Origin: DATLGB01 sp963726825
Lineage (GTDB): Bacteria; Actinomycetota; Thermoleophilia; Solirubrobacterales; Solirubrobacteraceae
Direction: 5' to 3'
DNA length: 64,000 nucleotides
Assembly (NCBI GenBank): GCA_963726825.1
Contig: CAVSDT010000001.1
Coordinates: 992,001 to 1,056,000, forward strand
Both the position numbers and the translations under genes were made by a program. Below the pieces are notes generated by a model. It saw only the letters and a program-made list of their open reading frames with translations. It was not told the DNA's origin and ran no database searches. Positions within the stretch are counted from its first letter, which is position 1. Each line of letters opens with the position of its first letter. This document shows, piece by piece, positions 9,060-16,187 of the stretch.

Positions 9060-9736
9060 TCGAGTTCGTCTTCATGCTCACCCGCGACGACCGCACCGTC
9101 CACGACGCGCGCGCGGTCCTGGACGCCGTCAAGGACACGGGCCTGCGCTACATCGGCTTCAAGGACGTCGGCGCGACGCCCGAGCAGCTGAGCGAGGTCA
9201 CGCGCGCGGCCCACGACGCCGGGCTGACGGTCATGCTGGAGGTGGTCTCGACCTCCGCCGACGACGAGCGGCGGTCGCTCGAGGCCGCCGTCGGGATCGG
9301 GGTCGACTGGGTGCTCGGCGGCACGCGCGCCGAGGAGGGCCTCGCGATCCTGGCCGGCGCCGACGTGGCCTACTGCCCGTTCCCCGGACGCATCGTCGGG
9401 CATCCGAGCCTGCTGGAGGGCACGCAGGACGAGATCGCCGCCGACGCCGCGCGGCTGACCGCGCTCGACGGCGTCGCGGGCGTCGACCTGCTCGCCTACC
9501 GCCACCAGACGATCGACCCCGTCGAGCTCACGCGTGCGGTCGTGGCGGCTTCCGCCGGGCCCGTCGTCGCCGCCGGCTCCGTCGCGAGCTACGAGCAGAT
9601 CGCCGCGCTCGCCGACGCAGGGGCCTGGGGCTTCACCATCGGCGGCGCGATCTTCGAGGGCCGCATGCCGGGCGCGCCGGACGTCGCCGCCCAGGTGCGT
9701 GGCGTGCTCGCCGCGGCCGGGGGGGACGGGGGTTGA
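9056..9736 (+). CDS. Unassigned phosphosugar-type TIM-barrel protein
   Basis: The 226-residue sequence alternates strands and helices as expected of a (beta/alpha)8 barrel. Its end carries a standard phosphate-binding pair: PVVAAGSVASYEQI and WGFTIGGAIFEG, as in HisA, NanE and TrpC relatives. Other distinctive segments are RYIGFKDVG, DWVLGGTRAEEG and YCPFPGRIVGHPSLLEG. I recall relatives labelled 4-hydroxythreonine-4-phosphate dehydrogenase, but nothing here looks like PdxA, so I do not adopt that name. An isomerase, epimerase or aldolase acting on the phosphosugar made in this operon is plausible. Four-base overlaps join it to both neighbours. Confidence 0.6.
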   Translation: MIEFVFMLTRDDRTVHDARAVLDAVKDTGLRYIGFKDVGATPEQLSEVTRAAHDAGLTVMLEVVSTSADDERRSLEAAVGIGVDWVLGGTRAEEGLAILAGADVAYCPFPGRIVGHPSLLEGTQDEIAADAARLTALDGVAGVDLLAYRHQTIDPVELTRAVVAASAGPVVAAGSVASYEQIAALADAGAWGFTIGGAIFEGRMPGAPDVAAQVRGVLAAAGGDGG

Positions 9737-10467
9737 CGGACCCCACCCGCCGCCGCTCGCGCGTCGAGGAGGTCCGCGCCGGACTGCTCGCGGAGCTGCT
9801 CGACGGGCGGCTGGCCCCCGGGGACAAGCTCCCCAACGAGGACGATCTCGCCGGGCGCTTCGGCGTCAGCCGCGCGACGGTCCGTGACGGCGTGCGCGGA
9901 CTGCTGGAGGCCGGCTACCTCGTGCGCCGGCACGGGTCGGGGACGTTCGTCACCGCGACGCCGCGCAGCCGTCACGCACTGGACACCACCGTCTCCTACA
10001 CCGCGATGATCCGCGAGGCCGGGCACGAGCCCGGAGAACGCGTGCTCGGCCGCGCGACGCGGGCCCCGACCGGCGAGGAGGCGCTGCGCCTGTGCCTGGG
10101 CGACGGCGAGGACGTCGTCGAGATCGAGCGCGTGCGCCTGGCCGACGCGCGGCCGGTGATCTACTCCCGCGACTGCCTTCCGGCGGCGCTCGTGGCCGGG
10201 ATCGAGGAGGTCCGCCTCGACGCGTCGCTGTACGCGATCCTCGCGTGGGCGGGCGTCCCGGTGGAGCGCGCGACCGCGCGCCTGACGCCGACGGTCGCGT
10301 CCGCCGGGCTGGCCCGGGCGCTGGAGATCAAGCGCGGCACCCCGCTGCTGCACGTCGACCAGGTCGACCTCGCCCACGACGGCCGGCCGGTGCTGCGCTC
10401 GCTCGAGTGGCATGTCCCGGACGCCTTCGAGCTGATCGTCAACCGCCGCGCCGCCCCTGGCGGATGA
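9733..10467 (+). CDS. GntR-family regulator with UTRA ligand domain (HutC subfamily)
   Basis: This is a 244-residue regulator. Residues 10-75 form a winged helix-turn-helix (LAPGDKLPNEDDLAGRFGVS, ATVRDGVRGLLEAGYLVRR, GSGTFV). Residues 90-240 resemble the UTRA sensor (VSYTAMIREAG, VVEIERVRLADARPVIYSRD, TPLLHVDQVDLAHDGRPVLR). UTRA domains usually bind sugar phosphates or other pathway metabolites. The TTG start overlaps the stop of the TIM-barrel gene, and the last bases overlap the hydrolase start, so it is made together with the enzymes. It is the obvious candidate to bind the repeats at 3831-3846 and release the operon when the substrate is present. Confidence 0.85.
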   Translation: MTDPTRRRSRVEEVRAGLLAELLDGRLAPGDKLPNEDDLAGRFGVSRATVRDGVRGLLEAGYLVRRHGSGTFVTATPRSRHALDTTVSYTAMIREAGHEPGERVLGRATRAPTGEEALRLCLGDGEDVVEIERVRLADARPVIYSRDCLPAALVAGIEEVRLDASLYAILAWAGVPVERATARLTPTVASAGLARALEIKRGTPLLHVDQVDLAHDGRPVLRSLEWHVPDAFELIVNRRAAPGG

Positions 10468-11444
10468 CCATCATGCGGCACGTGCAGCCGCTGTTCGAGC
10501 ACCGGATCCGCCACTCGGGGTTCGAGACCCGCGTGCTCGAGTTGGAGGGCGACGGGGACCCGCTCGTGCTCCTGCACGGCTACGCCGACTCCGCCGACAC
10601 GTGGCGCCCGCTGCTCGACCGCCTCGCCCGCCGGGGTCGTGCCGCGGTGGCGGTCGATCTCCCCGGTTTCGGCGCCGCCGCCCGCCTGCGCCCGGGGCCG
10701 GTGCTCGAGCAGTGGGACGCCTTCACCGGTGCGCTCGTGCGCCACGTCGCCGCGGAGGCCGGCCGCGACGTCGTCCTCGTCGGCAACTCCCTCGGCGGCG
10801 TGCTCGCCCTGCGTGCGGCCGAGCGCGACCTCCCGCTGGCCGGCGTGGTCCCCGTCGCCCCCGCCGGCCTCGACATGCCCCGCTGGTTCCACGTCATCGA
10901 CCGCGACCCCGTCGTGCGCAGCGTCCTCGCGCTGCCGGTCCCGATCCCCCGCCCGGTGCTGTCGCGCATCGTCGGCGAGGTGTTCCACCGGCTCGCCTAC
11001 GCCGACGGCGCGAAGGCCGAGCCGGGCGTGCTGCGGGCGTTCGCCGGCCACCACCCCGACCGCGGCGCCGTCCTGCGGCTGCTCGAGACCGGCCGGCGGC
11101 TGCTGCCCGAGATCACCCACGCCCCGTTCGACTTCGAGCGCACGCGCTGTCCGGTCCTGCTCATCTGGGGCACCCGTGACCGGATGGTCTCCGCGCGGGG
11201 CGCCGAGGTCCTCCGGGCCGCCCTGCCCGAGACGGAGGTCGAGCTGCTCGACGGCGTCGGCCACTGCCCGCAGCTGGAGGCGACCGACGCCGTCGACGCG
11301 CTGCTGGCCGGCTGGACGCCCGTACCGTCAGGCGGGTGTCCGCTCCCGACAGCACCGAGCCGCAGGTCCGCCGTTACGAGGATCCCCAGGGCGACCAGGT
11401 CGTCCACGTCGCCGTCAGCGCCGGGTTCCCCACCCCCGCACTGA
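10464..11444 (+). CDS. Alpha/beta-hydrolase fold protein
   Basis: The fold is clear: an oxyanion-hole segment LLHGYADSADTW, the nucleophile elbow VGNSLGGVLAL, the late acid region LLIWGTRDRMV and the catalytic His in LLDGVGHCPQLE. The ATG overlaps the GntR stop, so it is probably the last gene of the operon that begins at 3907. A hydrolase here might release the sugar or polyol from an ester. The domain ends near 11330 (LLAGWTPVP). The last 35 residues are low-complexity and overlap the next gene by 109 bases, so the true C-terminus may be read-through into the following gene. The substrate is unknown. Confidence 0.8.
   Translation: MTIMRHVQPLFEHRIRHSGFETRVLELEGDGDPLVLLHGYADSADTWRPLLDRLARRGRAAVAVDLPGFGAAARLRPGPVLEQWDAFTGALVRHVAAEAGRDVVLVGNSLGGVLALRAAERDLPLAGVVPVAPAGLDMPRWFHVIDRDPVVRSVLALPVPIPRPVLSRIVGEVFHRLAYADGAKAEPGVLRAFAGHHPDRGAVLRLLETGRRLLPEITHAPFDFERTRCPVLLIWGTRDRMVSARGAEVLRAALPETEVELLDGVGHCPQLEATDAVDALLAGWTPVPSGGCPLPTAPSRRSAVTRIPRATRSSTSPSAPGSPPPH
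11323..11328 (+). promoter_or_regulatory. -10 box of the suppressor-of-fused gene
   Basis: TACCGT lies 7 nt before the GTG at 11336, inside the end of the hydrolase gene. Confidence 0.4.
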
Positions 11445-11881
11445 GCTCGTGGGGGACGGTCGACATGAGCCAGTTCCCCACCGGCCTGACGACCGCCGAG
11501 GGCCAGGAGGTCCGCGTCGAGCTCGTCGGCGTCGCCCGGCGCGAGTTCGACCTCATGGGCCACGTGCTCGCCTCGTGCGCGCTCGACCTCGCGCGCGGTG
11601 ACCGCACGCCGGTCCCGGACGCGATCTTCCCGGACGCCGTGGCGATCAACGACGAGCGCGTCGCCTGCCGCCACGCGCTGCTGACCCTTCCCTTCATGTG
11701 GGGGGAGGACGGCATCCCCGACATGGGCAAGGACGGGCGGGTGACGACCTGGCTGCAGGTCGTCCCGATCACCGACGCCGAGCGCGTCCACGCCGAGGAG
11801 CACGGCGCGGGCGCGCTGGCGGCCGAGTTCGAGCGCGCGAAGGTCGACGTGCTCGATCCGCTGCGCGCGAGCGCCGTCTAG
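11336..11881 (+). CDS. Suppressor-of-fused domain protein
   Basis: The 181-residue protein resembles bacterial suppressor-of-fused (SUFU) domains, with VVHVAVSAGFPTPALSSW near the start, RVELVGVARREFDLMGH in the middle and TWLQVVPITDAERVHAEEHG near the end. In animals the fold sequesters a transcription factor. In bacteria the family is widespread, often scattered near toxin/immunity genes, and mostly uncharacterised. No toxin-like gene is seen beside it. The GTG start sits inside the upstream hydrolase gene but has its own leaderless-type -10 box, and the gene ends 8 bases from the convergent photolyase. Confidence 0.7.
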   Translation: MSAPDSTEPQVRRYEDPQGDQVVHVAVSAGFPTPALSSWGTVDMSQFPTGLTTAEGQEVRVELVGVARREFDLMGHVLASCALDLARGDRTPVPDAIFPDAVAINDERVACRHALLTLPFMWGEDGIPDMGKDGRVTTWLQVVPITDAERVHAEEHGAGALAAEFERAKVDVLDPLRASAV

Positions 11882-11888
11882 GCCGGCG

Positions 11889-13277
11889 TCAGACGGCGCG
11901 GTAGCGGTCCTGCGCGACGCGCCGCTGCTCGGCGTGATCGATGATCGGCTCGGGGTAGTCCTCGCCGATCCGGCAGCCGGCGGCCTCCTGCTGCTCGTCG
12001 CTCATCGTCCAGGGCTCGAACAGCTTGTCGTCGGGGACGTTCGCGAGCTCGGGGATCCAGCGGCGCACGTACTCGCCCTCGGGGTCGAACTTCCGCTGCT
12101 GGGTGACGGGGTTGAACAGCCGCTGGAAGTACGGCTTGGGGTCGGTGCCGACGGACGCGATCCACTGCCAGCCGCCGTTGTTGGCGGCCATGTCGCCGTC
12201 GACGAGGTGGTGCATGAAGTGGGCCTCGCCCAGCCGCCAGTCCAGGTGCAGGTCCTTCGTCAGGAACGAGCCGACGACCATGCGCACGCGGTTGTGCATC
12301 CATCCCTCGTGCAGCAGCTGGCGCATGCCGGCGTCGACGAAGGGATACCCCGTCGTGCCCTCGCGCCAGCGGTCGAACGTCTCGCCCTCCTCGTGCCACT
12401 CGAGCTTGCGGTAGCGCTCCTGGAACTCCTCGCGGGTGACGTGCGGGAAGTGCATCAGCACCGCGGCGTAGTAGTCGCGCCAGGCGATCTCGTTGCGGTA
12501 GGCGTCGGCGTCCGCCCCGCCGTCGTCCTCCACGCGCGCGTCGAGCTCGAGCGCCGAGACGCAGCCCCAGCGCAGGTAGGGCGACAGCCGCGAGGAGCCG
12601 CCCGCGGCGTGGTCGCGCGCCTCGTCGTAGCCCTGCAGGCGCGTGCGCAGGAAGCTCGTCATCGCCTTGCGGCCGGCGGTCTCGCCGGGCTCGAAGGTCA
12701 GCTCCGGATCCTCGTCGAAGCCGAGCGACCGCAGGGCGGGCATGCGCCCGACCTTGACGCCGGACGGCATCTGGAGCTTGCGCGGCGCCTGCAGGACCGG
12801 GCGGCGCTCCTGCGCCAGCCAGGTGCGCGCGAAGGGGGAGAAGACCGTGTACGGCTTGCCCTGCTTGGTGCGGATGGTGCTCGGGTCGTCGACGACGAAG
12901 GAGCCCGGCATCGGGCGCGCCTTGGAGCCGAGCGCGTCGACGACGGCCTGGTCGCGGCGGCGCGACCACGGTGAGGCGTCCCCCGTGAAGTAGACGGCGT
13001 CGGCGCCCGTCTCCTCCACGAGCGCCGGGATCACGGTCTCCGGTCTGCCCTCGCGGATGACGAGCCGCGCACCCTTGTCGCGCAGCGCCTCGTCGAGCTC
13101 GTGCAGACAGCCGAGCATGAACTTCACGCGCTTGACGCTGGGGAAGCGCCCCCCGGTGATCAGCCGGTCGTCGAAGACGAAGACGGGCACGATCGCGTCG
13201 TGCCCGGCGGCGGCGACGAGGGCGGGGAGGTCCCGCACCCGCAGGTCGCGGCGAAACCACATGACGGCGACGGACAT
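11889..13277 (-). CDS. phr: Deoxyribodipyrimidine photolyase (class I CPD type)
   Basis: This 462-residue light-driven repair enzyme reverses UV pyrimidine dimers using FAD. The N-terminal antenna domain begins MSVAVMWFRRDLRVRDLPAL. The FAD domain has WRDYYAAVLMHFPH, GYPFVDAGMRQL, GWMHNRVRMVVGSFLTKDL, MAANNGGWQWIASVGTDP and the closing FNP motif, all typical of class I photolyases. I start at 13277 because the domain begins exactly there; a longer reading up to 13388 would translate half of the 54-bp palindrome and has no homologous content. The gene is divergent from the L,D-transpeptidase. Confidence 0.93.
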   Translation of the reverse strand: MSVAVMWFRRDLRVRDLPALVAAAGHDAIVPVFVFDDRLITGGRFPSVKRVKFMLGCLHELDEALRDKGARLVIREGRPETVIPALVEETGADAVYFTGDASPWSRRRDQAVVDALGSKARPMPGSFVVDDPSTIRTKQGKPYTVFSPFARTWLAQERRPVLQAPRKLQMPSGVKVGRMPALRSLGFDEDPELTFEPGETAGRKAMTSFLRTRLQGYDEARDHAAGGSSRLSPYLRWGCVSALELDARVEDDGGADADAYRNEIAWRDYYAAVLMHFPHVTREEFQERYRKLEWHEEGETFDRWREGTTGYPFVDAGMRQLLHEGWMHNRVRMVVGSFLTKDLHLDWRLGEAHFMHHLVDGDMAANNGGWQWIASVGTDPKPYFQRLFNPVTQQRKFDPEGEYVRRWIPELANVPDDKLFEPWTMSDEQQEAAGCRIGEDYPEPIIDHAEQRRVAQDRYRAV

Positions 13278-13332
13278 GAAGGGGATACGCGCGGAGCTCC
13301 GTGACGGACGACCAAGCGCGCAGTCCCGTGAC

Positions 13333-13386
13333 GGACCTAAAGTCGCGTTTGTGTCGCTATGACAGCGTTCTCGCGACTTTAGGTCC
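13333..13386. repeat. 54-bp palindromic element, copy A
   Basis: Perfect 15-bp arms, GGACCTAAAGTCGCG (13333-13347) and its complement (13372-13386), enclose 24 bases that hold a smaller dyad (GCT..AGC). Copies with identical spacing occur at 56265-56318 and 57073-57126. This copy lies between divergent genes and ends ten bases before the -10 box of the L,D-transpeptidase gene. Confidence 0.85.
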
Positions 13387-13395
13387 ACCCCCGGG

Positions 13396-13401
13396 TACCT
13401 T
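13396..13401 (+). promoter_or_regulatory. -10 box of the L,D-transpeptidase gene
   Basis: TACCTT lies 7 nt before the GTG at 13409. The -35 region would fall inside the right arm of the 54-bp palindrome, so the element could affect expression. Confidence 0.45.
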
Positions 13402-13408
13402 CAGACGG

Positions 13409-14461
13409 GTGAAGCCCGCTCGTCTCTCCATCCTCACGGGCGTCATCGCCCTCGGCCTCGCCGGTCCTGCCGCCGCGCAGACGGTCCCGGCGCCCACGCC
13501 GGCGCCGACCGTGACGCCCGCGCCGACGCCCGCGCCCCCCGCGCCGACCATCGCCGCCGGCATCACCGCCGGGGGGATCGATCTCTCCGGGATGACCGTC
13601 GAGCAGGCCGAGGCCGCGCTCGCGCCCCTCGCCGCCCCCGCGACGGCACCCGTCATCGTGGCCGTCGCCGGCAAGCGCTACACGCTCAAGACGCGGAAGG
13701 TCAAGCTCGCGTTCGACGCCAACCGGACCGCCCGCCGCGCGCTCAACGCGTCCGCCAAGCCGCCCGCCGCCGGGACGACCAAGGCCGTGCCCCTCGCGAT
13801 CGAGTTCATCCGCACGCCGATCCGCCGCTTCGTCAAGCAGGTCCAGCGCGGTGCCTACCAGGCGCCGAGGGACGCGCGCGTCGGCATCCAGGTGCGCCGC
13901 GTGACGCTCTCCAAGGGCCGCAAGGGCCGCGCCGTCTCCGGGAAGAAGCTCAACCCGGCGATCGAGGCCGCGCTGGCCCACCCGGCGAAGCCGCGCCTGC
14001 TCAAGCCGGGCCGCTTCGCCGTGAAGCCGAACGTCACGACCGCCGAGGTCCGCCGGGCCAACGCCACGGTGATCACGGTCGACCAGTCCGAGTTCACCGC
14101 CCGCCTGTTCAAGCACCGCAGGGTCGTCAAGCGCTACAAGGTCGCCGTGGGGCAGCCCGCGTACCCGACCCCCAACGGTCGCTTCTCCGTCACGTCCAAG
14201 CAGGTCAACCCCACGTGGAACGTCCCCTCTTCGCCGTGGGCGGGGGAGCTGCAGGGCTCGTCCGTCAGCGGCTCGGATCCGTCGAACCCGCTCAAGGCGA
14301 GGTGGATGGGCCTCGCCGGCGGCGTCGGCTTCCACGGCACGGGCGAGGACTACTCGGTCGGGACGCGCGCCTCCCACGGCTGCCTGCGCATGCACGTCTC
14401 CGACGTCATCGACCTGTTCAACCGGACCCCGCTGGGGACCCCGGTGCTGATCGCCCCATAG
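13409..14461 (+). CDS. Secreted L,D-transpeptidase (YkuD) with peptidoglycan-binding-type domain
   Basis: This 350-residue cell-wall enzyme would form 3-3 crosslinks in peptidoglycan or attach proteins to it. Residues 1-24 are a signal peptide ending near AAAQT, followed by a Pro/Ala/Thr linker. A small domain, GGIDLSGMTVEQAEAALAPL, resembles the putative peptidoglycan-binding repeats found before YkuD domains. The catalytic domain starts near residue 215 (ATVITVDQSEFTARLFK) and holds the invariant HGTG and SHGCLRM motifs, the Cys being the nucleophile. The start is GTG at 13409, with the usual signal-peptide charge KPAR right behind it. It is monocistronic and divergent from the photolyase. 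Confidence 0.9.
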   Translation: MKPARLSILTGVIALGLAGPAAAQTVPAPTPAPTVTPAPTPAPPAPTIAAGITAGGIDLSGMTVEQAEAALAPLAAPATAPVIVAVAGKRYTLKTRKVKLAFDANRTARRALNASAKPPAAGTTKAVPLAIEFIRTPIRRFVKQVQRGAYQAPRDARVGIQVRRVTLSKGRKGRAVSGKKLNPAIEAALAHPAKPRLLKPGRFAVKPNVTTAEVRRANATVITVDQSEFTARLFKHRRVVKRYKVAVGQPAYPTPNGRFSVTSKQVNPTWNVPSSPWAGELQGSSVSGSDPSNPLKARWMGLAGGVGFHGTGEDYSVGTRASHGCLRMHVSDVIDLFNRTPLGTPVLIAP

Positions 14462-14504
14462 GTCCTCGTCTGGACCACTTGCGCCGCTGAGCCGACGCGT
14501 GTAG

Positions 14505-14536
14505 GCTGAAGTGGTCTTGATCGAGACCACTTCAGC
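14505..14536. promoter_or_regulatory. 32-bp palindrome over the GntR start, probable autoregulatory operator
   Basis: Arms of 13 bp, GCTGAAGTGGTCT (14505-14517) and AGACCACTTCAGC (14524-14536), flank six bases, TGATCG. The site covers the proposed GTG start at 14511 and overlaps a TAGGCT -10-like box (14502-14507). A related half-site, TGGACCACTT, lies at 14471-14480. The TGGTC/GACCA core fits the GT(N)AC style of GntR operators. Confidence 0.65.
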
Positions 14537-15296
14537 GATCCGACAGCCCTACGAGCAGCTCGCCGACCACCTCACGGGGGAGATGCGCCGCGGCGCGCTG
14601 CGTCCCGGGGCGCGCCTGCCGGCCGAGCGCGACCTCGCCGCCCGCCTGGGCGTCAGCCGCGCCGTCGTGCGCGAGGCGCTGGGCTGGCTGCAGGTCGAGG
14701 GCCTCGTGGAGACCCGCCGCGGCGCGGGGTCCTTCGTCGTCGCCGACGTCGCGGCGCGGCTCGCGTCCCTCGACGGCGCACTCGCGGCGGACGCCGGCGC
14801 GACCGTCAGCCAGGCCGGCCCGGCCGCGCTGCTGGACGCGCGTGCCGCACTCGAGCCGGCCGTCGCGCGACTGGCCGCGCTGACGATGCGCGCGGCCCCG
14901 GGCGACGCTGCCGCGGCCGGTCCGACCACGGATCCCGACGTCGAGGCCCTGCTGGTCGAGATGGAGACCAACCTGGACCCGACGGACGCCGAGCAGCGCC
15001 GCCGCTGGTCCGACGCCGACCGCCGCTTCCACCACCGCTTCGCCGTGCTGACCGGCAACCCGGTGCTGGTCGCCATGGCCGACGCGATCGAGCGCGCGAT
15101 GGACGAGCCGCTGTGGCAGCGCCTGCGCGACGACTCCGTCGCCACCCCCGGCCGCACCGTCCTGCAGCTCGCCGAGCACCGGCTGATCGCCGCCGCCGTC
15201 GCCGAGGGCGACGCGGACGCGGCGGCCGACCACGTCACCCGCCACCTCACCCGCGCGCGTCAGTTCATGGCGCTCACCCCTGATCAGGAGGACTGA
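14511..15296 (+). CDS. GntR regulator, FadR subfamily (FCD domain)
   Basis: This 261-residue regulator has an N-terminal winged helix (LRPGARLPAERDLAARLGVS, AVVREALGWLQVEGLVETR, GAGSFVV) and an all-helical C-terminal FCD ligand domain, with DRRFHHRFAVLTGNPVLV and AEHRLIAAAVAEGDADAA. It is first in a cluster with hydroxyproline-type catabolic genes and should repress them until a substrate or intermediate binds. The start may be GTG 14511 or TTG 14517; both lie inside the 32-bp palindrome, so bound protein would block its own expression. An AGGAGG site at its end serves the next gene. Confidence 0.85.
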   Translation: MVLIETTSAIRQPYEQLADHLTGEMRRGALRPGARLPAERDLAARLGVSRAVVREALGWLQVEGLVETRRGAGSFVVADVAARLASLDGALAADAGATVSQAGPAALLDARAALEPAVARLAALTMRAAPGDAAAAGPTTDPDVEALLVEMETNLDPTDAEQRRRWSDADRRFHHRFAVLTGNPVLVAMADAIERAMDEPLWQRLRDDSVATPGRTVLQLAEHRLIAAAVAEGDADAAADHVTRHLTRARQFMALTPDQED

Positions 15297-15302
15297 AGAC
15301 GC

Positions 15303-16187
15303 ATGAGCACGTTCACCGGCATCGTCCCCGCCGCCATGGTGCCGTTCACCGACGCCGACGAGATCGACCTCGACGCCCTGCGCGCCAACGTCACCCACCT
15401 GCTCGACAACGGGGTCTCGGGCATCGTCGCCAACGGGACGATGGGGGAGGCGGGCTCGCTCGACACCGCCGAGCGCGATCTCGTCCTGCGCACCGTCGTC
15501 GCGGTCGCCGGCGACCGCGTCCCGGTCATCGCCGGCGTCTCGGCCGGCGCCACGCGCCTGGCCGTCGGCCACGCCACGGCCGCCCGCGAGGCCGGCGCCG
15601 CCGGCGTCATGTGCCTGCCGCCGCTCAACTACAAGGGCACCCACGAGGAGCTCGAGGCGTTCTTCGCCGCGGTGGCCGACGTCGGCCTCCCGGTGATGCT
15701 CTACAACAACCCCGAGGCGAGCGGGATCGACCTCGCGGTCGAGCAGATCGTCGCGCTCCTCGCCGCCGTGCCGGGCATCGTCGCCGTCAAGGAGTGCTCC
15801 GGCGACGCGCGCCGGATCGCCGCCCTCGTCAACGCCACCGAGGCCGACGTGTTCGTCGGCGGCGACGACTGGGCCCTCGAGGGCTACGCCGCCGGCGCGG
15901 TCGGCTGGGTCTCCGGCGTCGCGAACATCGCCCCCGCCGAGTGCGTCGCGCTCCAAGACGCGGTGCAGGAGGGTCGCCTCGAGGAGGCGCGGGCGCTCAA
16001 CGCCCGGCTGCTGCCGCTCGGCCGTCTGGACATGACGCCGTGGCTCGTGCAGTTCTTCAAGGCCGCGCTGGACGAGGTCGGCCTCGTCGGCGGCCCGGTC
16101 CGCGCGCCGCGCCTGGCGCTCGGCGAGCCCGGTCGCGACGTCGTCCGCGCCGCGGTCGCCGCGCTGAAGGAGCCCGTCGCGGCATGA
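15303..16187 (+). CDS. DapA-family lyase, probable pyrroline-4-hydroxy-2-carboxylate deaminase
   Basis: This 294-residue class I aldolase-type TIM barrel has Lys163 in IVAVKECSGD as the Schiff-base residue, Tyr134 in MLYNNPEASG and the GTMGEAG loop. Family members include dihydrodipicolinate synthase, but genes between a proline racemase-type epimerase and a D-amino-acid oxidase usually encode the deaminase that turns pyrroline-4-hydroxy-2-carboxylate into alpha-ketoglutarate semialdehyde. An AGGAGG site (15286-15291) precedes the ATG. Its stop overlaps the ATG of the epimerase (ATGA). The specific role is inferred from context; a sialic-acid or keto-acid lyase is the alternative. Confidence 0.8.
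   Translation: MSTFTGIVPAAMVPFTDADEIDLDALRANVTHLLDNGVSGIVANGTMGEAGSLDTAERDLVLRTVVAVAGDRVPVIAGVSAGATRLAVGHATAAREAGAAGVMCLPPLNYKGTHEELEAFFAAVADVGLPVMLYNNPEASGIDLAVEQIVALLAAVPGIVAVKECSGDARRIAALVNATEADVFVGGDDWALEGYAAGAVGWVSGVANIAPAECVALQDAVQEGRLEEARALNARLLPLGRLDMTPWLVQFFKAALDEVGLVGGPVRAPRLALGEPGRDVVRAAVAALKEPVAA

Noticed and set aside
9056..9736. Naming the TIM barrel 4-hydroxythreonine-4-phosphate dehydrogenase
   Set aside because: I recall that label on similar proteins, but the PdxA fold and residues are not present; it looks like a phosphate-binding barrel.
9056..9736. The TIM barrel as a PcrB-like heptaprenylglyceryl phosphate synthase, which would go with an AraM-type dehydrogenase
   Set aside because: The prenyltransferase-type motifs of PcrB are absent, and the context is sugar metabolism, not lipid.
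13278..13388. An N-terminal extension of the photolyase (MDLKSRERCHSDTN...)
   Set aside because: It would translate half of the 54-bp palindrome and has no photolyase character; the family start is at 13277.
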